From: Eublepharis macularius
Taxonomy: Eukaryota; Chordata; Lepidosauria; Squamata; Eublepharidae
Reading direction: 5' to 3'
DNA length: 64,000 nt
Assembly (NCBI RefSeq): GCF_028583425.1
Contig: NC_072794.1
Coordinates: forward strand, 22,379,232 to 22,443,231
A program made the position numbers and the translations under genes. The notes under the pieces were generated by a model. The model had not been told where the DNA came from and ran no database searches. It was given only the letters and a program-made list of their open reading frames with translations. This document shows, piece after piece, positions 22,881 through 56,795 of this stretch (its first letter is position 1; each line of letters begins with the position of its first letter).

Positions 22881-23262
22881 ATTGATCTGCTCCCACTTGC
22901 AGCTGCTCTTAGCATTTTTTTTAAATATGATGGATCCTTGGCATTGGTCAATTGGTCCCTCACTTTCTGTTATTGCCAAATAAAATAATTTTGGTGCACA
23001 AAAACAGGTAACTGTTTTTTTTGGAGAGGAAAGGGAGTGGAACAGGAGTCATGACCTGGTGAGAAATCACCATAAATCTTTGCAATTAATGGAGAGTATA
23101 TTTTCCCACAGCTGTTGAAAGGAGAGGAAAATTATAAATATGTACAGCTGTTGTACAAACCTATAGCCCCCCAAATCTATGTACTTATGAACAGTGCCAG
23201 GCAGAAATCTTTATATTTTTGAACAATAGCATTTCATTAAAACATATCAGACAGGAAGGAAG

Positions 23263-23450
23263 GTGGCATCGTACAGCCTGATTTCATCCGATCTTGGAAA
23301 TTAAGCTGGGTCAGTACTTGGATGGGTGACCACCAAGGAAGACTCTGCAGAGGAAGGCTCTGGCAACCCCTTCTGCTTCTCAATTGCATTGACAGCCCCT
23401 TGCTGGGGTCGCCATAAATTGGATGGGACTTGACAGCACATACTATTAAA
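23263..23450 (+). repeat. 5S rRNA-derived SINE
   Basis: CATCCGATCTTGGAAATTAAGCTGG... and TACTTGGATGGGTGACC match 5S rRNA; body ends GGGTCGCCATAAATTGGATG and GACTTGACAGCAC. Confidence 0.7.
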
Positions 23451-23587
23451 GAGAAATGTTCTGAGTCTATTTTCAAAGCTCAACTCAGCCACCCTTTCCT
23501 CCTTACCAGCTCACCAGGGTATCATTTTGAATCTAGTTTCATGGTTTATTACCAAATTCAAGAATCCAATTTCCTCTTCCTATGAGA

Positions 23588-23695
23588 ATTATTTTATTTT
23601 ATTAATTGGACTTCTATCCCGCCCTCTCCACAAGCGGGCTCAGGGTGGGTTACAACAATAAAACAATTTACATTTTAAAACATCCACGAAACAGC
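23588..23695 (-). repeat. LINE 3' tail, minus strand
   Basis: TTTTATTTTATTAATTGGAC, TATCCCGCCCTCTCCACAAG, GGGCTCAGGGTGGGTTACAA: complement of a common reptile LINE end. Confidence 0.5.
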
Positions 23696-24605
23696 AGAAT
23701 TCCTGTTGACACCGCCCCCAGACAGCGGCCTTGCAACCACCCCCTGCCAGTAAAACACAAAGAGGCAGGTAAAAAGAGTGGGAACAAGCCTTATTTGATC
23801 AGGAGGTAACTCATTGCTACCATTGGGCAAGTTCACTGTGCCTTTTCTTTGTCTGTGAGCCTGTGCATCTTGCAGCCGGGAAGATGCCAGAGAAAAACCG
23901 GCTATTGGAGAATCTGTTAGCAACATTTCTCTCCCTGGGAGTTGCAGTCCTTTGGCTGGCAACCCCCTCCCCTTAAGAAGCTCGAAGCTGTTAAGATGAT
24001 TACAACTGCAACAGGAGATGAATTCCAGAGTGGTAGCCCTGCTGTTCTGGCCTGCGTGTTGCAGCAAAAAGATCCACGAGTTTTGTAGTCTGTTAAAGTC
24101 TAACAGATGAGGGGGACAATCCAGTGTAGTGAGAGTCCTGTTGGGAGTTTCAATCAGTATCACAGCTTGGGGTCTGTTACTCTCAAAGTCAAAAGGACAA
24201 GGGCAGCGTAAGAAATCTCCTTCTAGCTGGGTGATGGCCATCCACCCATCAGAGCACTGTTCCTGGTAATGCTCCCATATTGCCCATGCAGGGAAGACAC
24301 AAATTCAGTAAGCAGCAAAGGGGGAAAAGCCTAACACGCCCCCCCCCCCGCACCCCTAGAAAAAGTCTAGTAACGGGCTAAGGAGAATAGTTGCTTTTAC
24401 TAGCAGGATTTGAGTGCAGCGGCACCCTAGAGACCAACATTTTTCAGGGTATAAATTTTTGAAATTAAAACACTTTCTTCAGGTACAGGGAGGAGTGGCG
24501 GTCCCTGAGCCTTTATGTCCCCGAAGAAGGAAACTTTTATTGCTTTGAAAATGTGTTTGGATTTAAGTTGCTGGATGCTTATGTTTTGCCCCGGCAGCTT
24601 TTTCA

Positions 24606-24810
24606 GGGTTGCCAGCTCTGGGTTGGGAAATTCCCGGAGATTTTGACGGCGGAACCTGTAGAAGGCAGGGATGGGGGAAAGAAAGGACCTCGGCACGGTA
24701 TAATGCCATAAAGCGCCCCCCTCCAAAGCAGCCATTTTCTCCACGGAAACCGATCTATGTGGGCTGGATCAGTTGTAATTCCAGGGGATCCCAGGAGGTT
24801 GGCAACCCTG
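24606..24810. mobile_element. MITE with CAGGGTTGCCA ends
   Basis: Starts CAGGGTTGCCAGCTCTGGG and ends GGTTGGCAACCCTG, a frequent reptile non-autonomous DNA element; inside is the usual CAAAGCAGCCATTTTCTCC block. I see no clear target duplication. Confidence 0.6.
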
Positions 24811-25261
24811 TTGCTACTTTGTTCTGCGCCTTGAGATTTGCAAAGGATGAGAAGAGGCTGAACTCATTTAAACGGCGACGGCCACAAATTGAGCAGCGAC
24901 GGCTAAGGCACCCTTCTCTTCCCCGCTTCCCAGTAGGAGCCATTTTCCAATGGAATACTTCTTTCCTCCCATAGCTACAAAAAGAGCACCCGAACTCCCG
25001 CCTCCGGCTACTTCGAGCACAACTTCCGGTTCCCTCCTGGTGAACATACGTTAGAAAATACACCATAGAGATAGGATAGACCGTCCCTGCAAGGCCGCCA
25101 TGACACTAGAGGCGGACGTTGGGAGGGAATAGGCTATGGGGGCGGAGCAAGTCATGCCCCTTTTTTTATTTCAAACTTCCCTTTCATTTTTTTTTTAAAT
25201 ATGGTTTCTATTAATTGTTTAACTGCGAAAATAACTGAAAAGAGAAAGAAACAGAAATAAA

Positions 25262-25560
25262 GCTTCCTGTCAGCCAGTCAGGGGGCGGGGCTTCCGCCCA
25301 ATTTGAAGGGCCGGCGGGCGAGGTTCGTTGCAGGAGGTTGGATGATAAGGGAGGTAGAGGCGCGCTCTCGAGCAGCTTCAGAGGCGAGGTTTGGAGAGCT
25401 GGCTAGCTGAGTGGGATTTGGCAAGGTTGGGTGGCAAAAGAGGCGCCTGGAGAAGGGTCTCGGGTTAAAATGGCGGGCGGGGAGTGAGTGGAGCCTTCGT
25501 GGGCAGACGCAGCCTACCGCTGTTGGGGGAGGGAGGAACAGCAGGATTTGAGCCCTGTGC
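25262..25560 (+). promoter_or_regulatory. Probable NUF2 promoter / 5' exon region, GC-rich with CHR-like motif
   Basis: A GC- and CpG-rich island in an AT-rich background, 2.1-2.4 kb upstream of the NUF2 start exon. It contains a GC box (GGGGGCGGGGC, 25281-25291) and a CCAAT pentamer overlapping TTTGAA (25302-25307), the core of the cell-cycle homology region that recruits DREAM/MMB complexes to G2/M genes. The non-coding first exon of NUF2 should start near here, but I cannot fix its donor. It could also serve a divergent transcript. Confidence 0.5.
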
Positions 25561-25853
25561 AATACAGTCCTATACAGAGTGACTCCATTGATTTCAATGG
25601 GCTTAGACTGGAGTCACTTTGCATAGGATTGCACTGTTAGAGACCAACAAGATTTTCAGGGTGTGAGCTTTGGAAAGTCAGAGCTCCCTTCGGATACAAG
25701 TAGGAGTCCTTATATCGACTCCTACTTGTATCTGAAGAAAGAAGCGTTGACTCTCCAAAGCTTACACCCTGACAATCTTGTTAGTCTTTCAGGTGTCACT
25801 GCTCTCAGATCCTGCTGTTCTGCTGCAGACCAACGTGGCTACTTACCTGAAAC
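25538..25853. repeat. Fold-back repeat (family A) with a small MITE inside
   Basis: Inverted arms with AGCAGGATTTGAG at the left and CAGATCCTGCTGTTCTGC at the right, meeting near 25715. The left arm is interrupted at about 25562-25640 by the short palindromic repeat that reads from TCCTATACAGAGTGAC to AGGATTGCACTG. Confidence 0.6.
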
Positions 25854-27095
25854 TTTCGTGCCGGTGACTTCTGATCATGCTGCCTACTGGCGGGGAAGAA
25901 AATATCTCCCTTTCTCTGCTCCCTTAGCCTTTGATTCTGTTTTTCTTATTTTAGAAGAGGGTTTGGTGGTCTTGCGTTTGTCAATAGAGGAGGGAACTGC
26001 TGGATCTGACTGGTGGGCCATCTGCGTCAAGTATCAGAAGCCAGCCCCCAACAAAATAGCAAATTGGTTGAGGCCCCCTACTGATGTTGCCTCTCTGCAC
26101 TGGTACTCAGAGTTTAACTGCATCTGGATGTGGAGGTTCTGTTTAGTCACAGTGGCTAGTAGGAATTGTTAGACATCTTATCCATGGCTCTGGCTAGTTG
26201 CTGTAACTATGCCCACTGACAGTGAATTCCATAGTTTAATTACTTGTTGAGTCAAGAAGTGCTTCTTTTTTTTATCCTGAATTTATGGCCCATTGACTTC
26301 ATTATGTGCCTTCAGTTCTACTGTTGTAGGAGAAAAAGTTTTCTGCCAATTTGATATTTGATAAACTTTTTACATGCTCATCATTCTCCTTTCCCCTCCT
26401 AAACTCCCATATTCTTTAGCTTTTCACCATCCCCTTAATCATCTTGGATGCTCTCTTTGAGACTTTCTCCATCTCTACAATATTTTTTGAGATATTAGAC
26501 TGTTCCAAATGTGGCTGCATCATAGATGTATACAAAGAGTGTTACTATGCTGACCTTTTTATTTTCAATCTCTGATCAAAGACTTTGCCTTTTCCCTCTG
26601 TATTCAGGAATTTATATTGTCAAGATATCCTATTTGTTTTGATTTTTGATCTGTCAATTTATTTGGATTCTCACCCCTCTCTTTTCCTAAGTCTCAGGTC
26701 AGAATTTATAGACTCCACAGTAGATCATATGGTGGAGCTTTTAAACAGTCTTTACTTACGGAAGCCTTTTAGCAACAATGCAGATCTGTAGCATAGTGTG
26801 TTCGCTGGCTCTGATCAGTGGCAAAGGTGCAGTGAGGATATCCTAACAGTTTCTCCTTGTTGTATCAATGGTTTGAATGGGGGATGTAATGGGAAGTGTA
26901 GTCCCTAAGTAATCCCTGGAATTGTCTTGGGGCTGTTTAATATTTGACTTCTTTCTACCCAGATTAAGAGATGCTTGTTGCAATGTACGAAGAATATTTT
27001 GTTACCTTCTTCTGTAGATTCTTGGGTTTGACTGTTGGATCATGGTATTCTAACACTATTCACTAGGACTGCTAAGTGCTACAGTTTATTTGTCA

Positions 27096-27353
27096 AGATG
27101 AGTAGCTGTGTTACTCTGTCTGTAGTAGTAGAAAAGAGCAAGAGTCCAGTATCACCTATAAGACTAATAAAATTTGTGGTAGAGTATGACCTTTTGAGAA
27201 TCACTGGTCATTTCTTCAGATATAGCTAGATGGACTCACATTCTAGCTGTATCTGAAGAAATTAGCAGTGACTCATGAAAGCTCATACCCTACCACAAAT
27301 GTTCTTAGTCTTATAGGTGCTACTGGACTCTTACTGTCTTCCACTGCTACAGT
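27096..27353. repeat. Fold-back repeat (family A), upstream of NUF2 start exon
   Basis: Arms GAAAAGAGCAAGAGTCCAG at the left and CTACTGGACTCTTACTGTC at the right around a centre near 27235. About 340 bases upstream of the NUF2 ATG. Confidence 0.6.
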
Positions 27354-27692
27354 TTGTGTTTTCCTTAAATGTACCCTGTCCTTAACGTGTGTTGGTTTTC
27401 TGGGGAAAATTTCCAATTCAAATTTGAATAATATTTGCAAAATTGAAATAGTATTAACAAAATAAGGCAAATACCCCTATACAAGCCTGGCTCATGTACA
27501 AGTCCTGGGGTTTGTCCGTGGTTCATATCCCACACTAAGCCCAGCTAACATGATTGAACTGCAGCACAACAGCCCTGACAGCTATGTATGCGGGATGGAA
27601 ATTTTGCAATGGAAAAATATAGCATCGGAAAAATTTCCACCCTATATCACTGGACTGCAAAAAAAGTATAGCAGGTGTTCTTTCCTTGCAGA

Positions 27693-49872
<22,180 letters not shown>

Positions 49873-50290
49873 TTTCATACTCTGCTTTTATTGCACTTGT
49901 TTTTCTGGTGCAGGAGACAGTTTTAAGAGTGGCTTTCTTGGGGCATTGATGGGAGGGGATTGGTCCCCATTTTAATGCTGGAGTGATCCAGCATCGGGCC
50001 TGTTGGATGGAGCATGTTCATACCTTCTTCATTATATTCTCTGCCAGCCAAGTCACGACAGCACAACGAATACCAGAATTACGCAAGGTCAACAATGGGA
50101 TTATTTGCAACTGGTTGGGAGGGCTGTAGAGTGGGTTGGACTTCTTTTTATCTGGATAAACTCCATTTCTGTGTTTACATATCCTTTGATGCCTTCTCTT
50201 CTGTGCATCAGAGATGATGCACTTTGTGTTTCCAGAATGATCTTGTAATTTTTTTTTTTTTGTAATAAAAGAGCCAAGTCATCTTGGTAA
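49873..50290 (+). terminator. NUF2: NUF2 3' UTR with poly(A) signal
   Basis: An AATAAA hexamer at 50264-50269 follows a T-run about 390 bases after the NUF2 stop. The sequence between has no recognised repeat. The cleavage site is inferred to lie near 50285. Confidence 0.65.
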
Positions 50291-51659
50291 TTATTTTTGG
50301 ATTAACCCATTGGTTGCAGAAGGTCTAGAATCTGCATGGAATCCTCAGCTGGAGAAGAATGCAGAGTGGAAGGCAGCATCCAGGTTGAACGTCTCTAAGC
50401 AACAACTGTCCTGGGGCAAGCAGGCAGCAGCCTTCGGGTGAGAGCTTCAGTCAACTTCCACTGGTCTGGCTGGAGGCTTTCTTACATCTTAAATAGGAGC
50501 ATGTTTTTCTGTGGTGGTAAGGCCACTGCTCAGCCTAATGTTGCGTGTGCATCTGATACACTATTTTTGCTGTGCATTTATGCCCGAGTGCCATGTAACT
50601 CCTGAACTGAAGTTTTTAGTTGCATTAACCCACTGAATCTTGATTAAGTCTTGTTAGCTCGACTTTTAATTTAGGCTTTGATATTTTGCATTAAAATAAA
50701 ATAATTGCTTGCATTTGGCTCTCATCAATATTTTCATTGCCCTCTTATTCATTCAAATGTCAAAGTCCTCCAAACAATTCAGATTTTTGTTGTGGATTTT
50801 CCGGGCTGTACAGCCCGGAAAATCCACAACAACCATCGTTTTCTGGCCGTGAAAGCCTTCGACAATACATCAATTCAGATTTTGTCTATGATTACTCTAG
50901 TGGGAAGAGGTAGGGGATTTGGATGATGTTTGCATTAGCCCAAAGATCTGTCCACTTTACTTTCAACCTGTCCTTGGACTGCCAGGTACTCTAGGAATAC
51001 TTTTCCCACTGCTCCTGTGCAAGGATAAGTGTCAGCAATCTGTATCTCAAACAAGAACTTGACCTGTATATACAGGCCTCCCATTTAACTGCCCCAGCCC
51101 CAATTTCCCATCTCCAAGGAACAGTGGAGCAGGAGACAAAATGGCCTCCATAGTGACACTCTAGGATTTTGCCCTAGTTTCTGTGGTAAAGACCATACAG
51201 AAGGCATCCCAGAGTATCACTCAGAAGTGATATCACATCCTCCCTAAGCTCCATTGCCCCTGATATCCCCCAGCATTTTCCAAGGCAATGTCTGGCACCC
51301 TACTGATAGATGTTTCAGATGCTTGTGTCAGGTATATTGCTTCTACCCCTGGCTCTATATCCCATTACTTGAGGGGTTGGCTGCAACTAGTGTTTTAACT
51401 CTTGCTTTAATTCTCATCACTACAGCCTCCATCCCAGATGGCTTTGTATATGCAAATCCCATTATCCTCAACATAGTCTCTTTTAGTGGTCAAAGGGAGA
51501 CCATAAGCTCCCAACACTGATCCAGCCTCCAAATGACAAAATGTTTCTTGCTGAGCAGCTTCTTCACCAAGCAGGATTCATGCATATAACACTGACTGCT
51601 TCCTGTCCTTCCTCTTTCTCTGATGTGTCCATCAACGGAAGCCTGGATCCTTAGCTGTT
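50291..51659. other. Intergenic downstream of NUF2
   Basis: Only the 83-bp retro-insertion at 50788 is recognised. No coding sequence supported. Confidence 0.5.
50788..50870 (+). mobile_element. 83-bp retro-insertion with 13-bp target duplication and perfect palindrome
   Basis: Flanked by CAATTCAGATTTT at 50775-50787 and 50871-50883 (13/13). The insert begins with a palindrome (50787-50832, 23-bp arms, no loop, centre TGT|ACA) and ends CCTTCGACAATACAT. The words GGATTTTCCGGGCTGTA and GTGAAAGCCTTCGACAA resemble the end of a common squamate retroelement that I suspect is Penelope-like; this naming is from memory. Confidence 0.6.
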
Positions 51660-52214
51660 ACTTTATTTATTTAATGTCATTTATAGTCCGCCTTTCTCAC
51701 TGAGATTCAAGGTGGATTACACAGTCTGAGATTAGTGCAATCAATATCAAGGACATTTCCATACAGTGTCGAGGACATTTCCATAAACGATATAATAGGA
51801 TTTCACAAAGACATAGCATTAGCAAGGATCCAGTACAGAGTTGAAGAATTGCTGAAACAGAACATAATTCTAGGACTGCCATTAGATAACATGAACAGGT
51901 AGTATATAGGAAGGAGTACATATTCAAAGCAACAGATAATAGGCAAGGCAACTTAGTGGTGAAGTCTATGGTCCCTAACCCATTAGCAAAGCATTTGAGA
52001 CCCCCCTGCCTACAATACTTCTATCTTGATTTAAAAAAAACCTTTTTGAATAATTTGGTTTTTCATTGTTTGTAGAAAGCCAGGAGAGTGGGAGCTCTCC
52101 TGACCTCCTCAGGCAGCCTGTTCCACAGGGTAGGGGCCACCATAGAGAAAGCCCGTGTGTAGGCTGCTGTTGATTTCACCCATGTGCAGGGTGGCACCTG
52201 CAAGAGACCCTGTT
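51660..52214 (-). repeat. LINE 3' end (CR1/L2-type), minus strand
   Basis: On the minus strand it ends in an (AAATAAAT) tail preceded by the stretch CCTTGAATCTCAGTGAG and then a block about aligned and non-aligned structural words typical of reptile LINE 3' ends (GCGGACTATAAAT). The outer DIRS is inserted in it. Confidence 0.6.
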
Positions 52215-52596
52215 CATCTTCGTTCTTCTGTGCCTCCACACATGGGACTGCGCAGGCGCAGGCCAGCCACCGGAAGATTTTTCATCGCTTTCCTCAGCTC
52301 CGAAGGGGCCGTTGGGTGCGCGCCTCAGCGACCGTTTCCCGCCCAAACGGTCATGTGTCCATTGGCGACCAACGACCCCTTCCCTCAGTTCTCTTCTTGC
52401 CGCCGCTAGAAGGGAACGTCTGCTTCGCAGCTCCATGCTTTGTAGTGATTGTTACTTCGTGATTGATATTTTGGTTTTGATACTTGGATTTCGGACTTGG
52501 CTTACTCTTCTTCTTGCTGATTTGGACGGACTTTGGACTCGGTGTGTATTGACTCGGACTGTTATTCGACGGCGCGTATTGCTGAACCCCTTAAAC

Positions 52597-54759
52597 ATGG
52601 CCTCTAAGGCCTTATTCAAGCACTGTGCTCAGTGCCAGACAAAGATGGCCCAAACAGATGGGCATGATCTGTGCCTTTTTTGCCTTGGGGAAGGTCATAT
52701 TGTCCCAACGTGTAAGATCTGCCAGAAGTTCACCCATAAGGCCAGACAGGAGAGGTCTGCGCGCTTGAAGGCATCCCTGTGGCAGAAAGTGTTGGATGGA
52801 GAGGAGACCTCCAGGCCCCCTTTGGTGGTGAGCAAAACTCCGTTGTCCTCCCCAAAGGCTGCCCTTAACTCCTCGGCCGAACGGCATTCACAAGCGGGCT
52901 CTGTGGCTTCTGCTAAGTCGGTGTCGACATCTCGACCGGCGAGTATAGCAGCACCAAAAGCGGGTTCACAAGTGGCGATGTCTCCGAAATCGCCGAGAAA
53001 AAAGGCGTCGTCGAGGCTGGATCCAAAGAAGTCGGTTTCGGGATTGGATCCGATGGGGTCGGATCCTACCTGCCTGTCGACTCCGACGCCGGATCCGAAG
53101 GCCGCTGCAGCACCGAGACCACACTCCGCTGGCAAGAAGTCCTCCACCAAAAGGGCGTCGGATCCGAGAGCCTGCTCGGAACCGCCGTCGAAGAAGCCGA
53201 AGAAGTCCAAACATCGACACTCTCGGTCCCCACGGCGCAGGTCTGCTGATGAGGTAGTGCTAGTTTCTCCACGCACGCCTTCCCCTCATCTGAACTCGCC
53301 AGACCGTTCTGCTCCGGAGGAAGTACCGGATCTGGGTACATATGTTGTGGTTTCGAGTGCTCCGTCGCCGGAACCGAGCCCGGCTGCCCCTTGTCGGATC
53401 CGATGCACACCCAGGTAGCGCTCCTCCGCATCTCCAGCTTCCTCCACTCGGAGTCGACGCCCTGTCTCCGATGTGGAAAGCGTCGGTTCCGAGCGTTCCT
53501 TGGCTTCCCGGCACCGACAGGCCTCCTATATTCCACCTCCTTACCACTGTCAATGGAGTGGGGCTCCTGCGGGGTATGACTCCTCGGATCCAAGGCCATC
53601 AACATCCAGGCAGCGTGAGTGGCTACCTCCACCGTTTCCAGCTGATGAGGTGTCGGTTCCTGCTTCTGATGAGGAGGAGGCTGCTGTTGGCTACGAGTGT
53701 GGCTCTGAGTCCTTGTTGGAACCGTCTCCGGATGACAATGTGGCTCCCAGTACGAGTTCCCCGTATGAGGATCTCCATATCTACGCTGACCAGATGGCCC
53801 GTATGGCAAAGGCGTTGGAAATTGATATCTCTTCAGCCACGCCTAAGACGAAGGACAAGCTCCTGTGCCGCATCTATGGCGACAACCCGGCTACGGTGGG
53901 TTTTCCCATGTTGGAGGGCGTAGAGGAGATAGTGGAGAAGGTGTGGAAGGTGCCTTCAGATCTGCCAGCTACATCGAAGCGCATTGAGCAAATGTATAAA
54001 ATCAAGCAAGGCACATGGCAATCGCTTGTCAAGCATCCTCCACCTTCATCCCTGATTGCTGAGGAGATCCAGCACCGTCGGTCAGGTTCCTCTTCCGTCC
54101 CGCCAGACAAGGAGGGGAAGAAGATGGACGCCCTGGGCAGGCGCCAATACTCCATCTCGGCCCTGGCCCTCCGTATAGCCAACTACCAAACCATCATGGC
54201 TGTCTATCAGCTCTACCTGTGGGAGAAGCTGACGCCTTATGTCGCTGACTTGCCTGCAGATAAGAAGGCGGTGGTGTCCCTGCTGCAAAACGAAGCCATT
54301 CGCCTCTCAAAGCAGCAGATGAATGCGGGGAGCCATGCAGCTGATACTGCGGCCCGTGGTATGTCATCAGCGGTGATCCTGAGACGGCACTCTTGGCTCC
54401 AGTCGACAGCTCTCCCGCAGGAGGTGAAGGCCAAAATTGAAAATCTGCCTTTTGAAGGGGACTCCCTCTTCTCATGGATTACCATGGATGAGGCGCTGAA
54501 GAAGAAGAAGGAGGATAGGCAGACAGCTCGGTCATTGGGAGTGACCTCGGCGGACAGGTCTGCTTTCAAGCCACGGTACCCCACGAGATACAACCTGTAC
54601 CAGTACCATGGGAGATACCAACAGCGTCCCTACTTCCATCAATACCCTGCTTTTCAGCGCCATTACACTCCCACGCAGCAACCCAAGAGGCATAGGCCTT
54701 TCAAGCCCCGTCCATCTCAGCCTCCTGCTCAGCAAAAAGGAGCAGGGAGGCAATTCTGA
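52597..54759 (+). pseudogene. DIRS outer copy: gag-like region (fossil)
   Basis: Homologous along its length to the inner gag: same start (MASKALFKHC), same Cys/His cluster, same Pro/Ser-rich middle and same conserved helical region (PYEDLHIYADQMARMAKALE). The reading frame is broken about once. Confidence 0.82.
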
Positions 54760-54779
54760 TGGGATGAACCAGTCACAGC

Positions 54780-56416
54780 CCTAACTTTCTCGGACAGGCT
54801 GAAGCCTTTCCTATTTGAATGGGAGTCAATAACATCTGACTCATGGGTCTTAACAATTGTAAACAAAGGATATGGGCTGGAATTCACTGAACTGCCTATG
54901 TGTATCTCACCGTTAAAGGCTGTGAATAATACCATGGCTGAGCTAGAGGATGAGATCATATCTCTCTTGGCCAAGGGTGCTGTGGAGGAGGTGGCATACG
55001 AGGAGTCTGAGAAAGGCTTCTTTTCTCGTTTCTTTCTAGTCCCCAAAAAGGATGGGGGGGTTTACGCCCCATTCTAGATTTAAGGGGTCTTAATGCCTTT
55101 CTAAAAGTGACAAAGTTTAAGATGGTCACGCTGTCTGCTGTAATTTCCTTGCTAAAGAAAGGGGATTGGTTTGCTGTCCTTGACTTGAAGGACGCCTATT
55201 TCCATGTTGGAATACTAGAGGAGCACAGAAAGTTTCTGGGCTTCGTTTACAAGCGAAGGGTGTTCCATTATAGAGTGCTTCCCTTTGGCCTATCCACAGC
55301 GCCACAAGTATTTACCAAGTGTGTGGCTCCTGTGGTGTCTTTCCTTCGAGAGAAAGGCTGTGCCATCTTTCCTTACCTCGATGATTGGCTCATCATGGCA
55401 GACTCTGAGGCTGGGCTTGTGCACTCTGTAGAGTTAGTACTGAGCACATGCAAACGTTTGGGTCTGCTGGTAAATTTGGATAAGTCAAAACTGGTACCCA
55501 GCTGTAAGGTCTCTTACATTGGTGCCGTATTAGACTCAGTTGAGGGTAAAGCACTACTTCCACAGGAAAGAGCTAGGTCTCTTAAGGGATTGATTTCCAT
55601 GTTCAAGAGAAATCGTTTCCAATCTGTGCGCATGATACAATGCTTACTGGGTCATATGGCAGCTGCTGCCTCAGTAGTACCCTTTGCAAGACTGCATATG
55701 CGTCCGCTTCAAAATTGGTTTGTGTGGAGGTACGATGCCACCCTCCGTCTCAAGTTATCCATACCTAGGGTCATTCTATCCTCCCTTGACTGGTGGCTGT
55801 CAGATGACAACTTGTTTATGGGGACCCTGTTTGGCTATCTGCATCCTGAGGTTACAGTAACCACTGATGAGTCCCTGCAGGGATGGGGTGCCTATTGTGG
55901 TGCTGTGTGCGTACAGGATGTATGGTCAGAAAGGGAAAGAAACCTGCATATTAACGTTCTTGAACTAAGAGCTATTCGTTTTGCACTTGTGTCCCTTGCA
56001 GCACTTCTACAAAACCGTCAGGTGTTGGTGCAGACGGACAACACAACTGCCATGTATTACCTAAACCAGCAAGGGGGCACAGCATCTATGATTCTCTGCA
56101 GGGAGGCCACGCTCGTTTGGCAATGGGCGATCCAGAATGGTGTGATGCTTCGGGCAATACACGTAGCGGGATCAGACAATGCTCGGGCAGATGCCCTGAG
56201 CAGAGTGCACATGTTGGACCACGAGTGGGAACTAAACACAGAGTACATTGGGCCGATCTTCCAAATGTGGGGCCAACTGAGCATAGATGTGTTTGCAACG
56301 TCAGCAAACACCAAGGCCCAGATATTTTGTTCAAGGGCGGGGAGCGACCCCCTCTCTATTGGGGATGCCTTCCAATTTATGTGGACCCACAGGTTGCACT
56401 ATATGTTTCCACCATT
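54780..56416 (+). pseudogene. DIRS outer copy: RT-RNase H region (fossil, continues at 62513)
   Basis: Carries the RT blocks LDLKDAYFHV, LPFGLSTAP and YLDDWLI and the RNase H blocks NVLELRAI and QTDNTTAMYY. Broken about once, apart from being cut by the nested element; the remaining pol end lies at 62513-62741. Confidence 0.85.
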
Positions 56417-56611
56417 CATCTTCGTTCTTCTGTGCCTCCACACATGGGACTGCGCAGGCGCAGGCCAGCCGCCGGAGAATTTTCTAGAGCTTCCATGGCT
56501 CCGAAGGGGCCGTTTGTCGCGCGCCTCAGCGACCGTTTTCCCGCCCAAACGGTCACGTGATCCTCCAGCGACCAACGGCCCCTTCCCTCAGTTCTCTTCT
56601 TGCCGCCGCTT
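56417..56611 (+). repeat. DIRS inner copy: left inverted terminal repeat
   Basis: 195 bp, beginning CATCTTCGTTCTTCTGTG; its reverse complement recurs at 62287-62480 with scattered differences. The same sequence begins the outer copy at 52215. It probably includes the element promoter. Confidence 0.9.
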
Positions 56612-56795
56612 GGAGAGAACGTGAGCTTCGTTGCTCTGTGCTTTTGTGCTTCGTACTTTACTCTAACTGATTGCTTGGCTTTTGACTTCGGACTTCGTGA
56701 CCTCGACTATTCTTTGGATTTCGCTTTGGACTTTGACGTGGACTCGGTAATTTGACTCGGACTGTTCTTGACCCTTCTTTCGCGTGCCCCTGAAG

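Larger units (their letters stand above)
18399..25261. other. Intergenic between LRRC52 and NUF2
   Basis: Divergent intergenic region of about 7 kb with SINEs, fold-backs and a LINE tail. No exon or RNA gene seen. A CT-rich run lies near 21735-21775 and a C run at 24340-24350. Confidence 0.5.
52215..56416 (+). mobile_element. DIRS-family retrotransposon, outer copy, 5' part (fossil)
   Basis: Starts with the same 33-bp terminal sequence as the inner copy and carries left inverted repeat, gag-like region and most of RT-RNase H. It is interrupted at 56416 by the inner DIRS and resumes at 62513. Apart from that insertion it has about two reading-frame breaks. It lies inside a minus-strand LINE 3' end, again at a TT. 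Confidence 0.88.

Noticed and set aside
23675-24241. 188-aa minus-strand open frame
   Set aside because: Starts in a LINE tail, passes through repeat sequence and shows no domain, codon pattern or splice context of a gene.
24598-24818. 8-bp target duplication for the CAGGGTTGCCA element
   Set aside because: The flanks AGCTTTTT and TTGCTACT do not match, so I do not assign it to hAT.
25663-26172. 169-aa plus-strand open frame
   Set aside because: Its first third is the family A fold-back and the rest has no recognisable domain.
52201-52214. ACCCTGTT just before the outer DIRS resembles the end of the 32-bp extension
   Set aside because: The flanking LINE 3' end naturally reads AGAGACCCTGT here, so the likeness is probably chance plus the shared TT.
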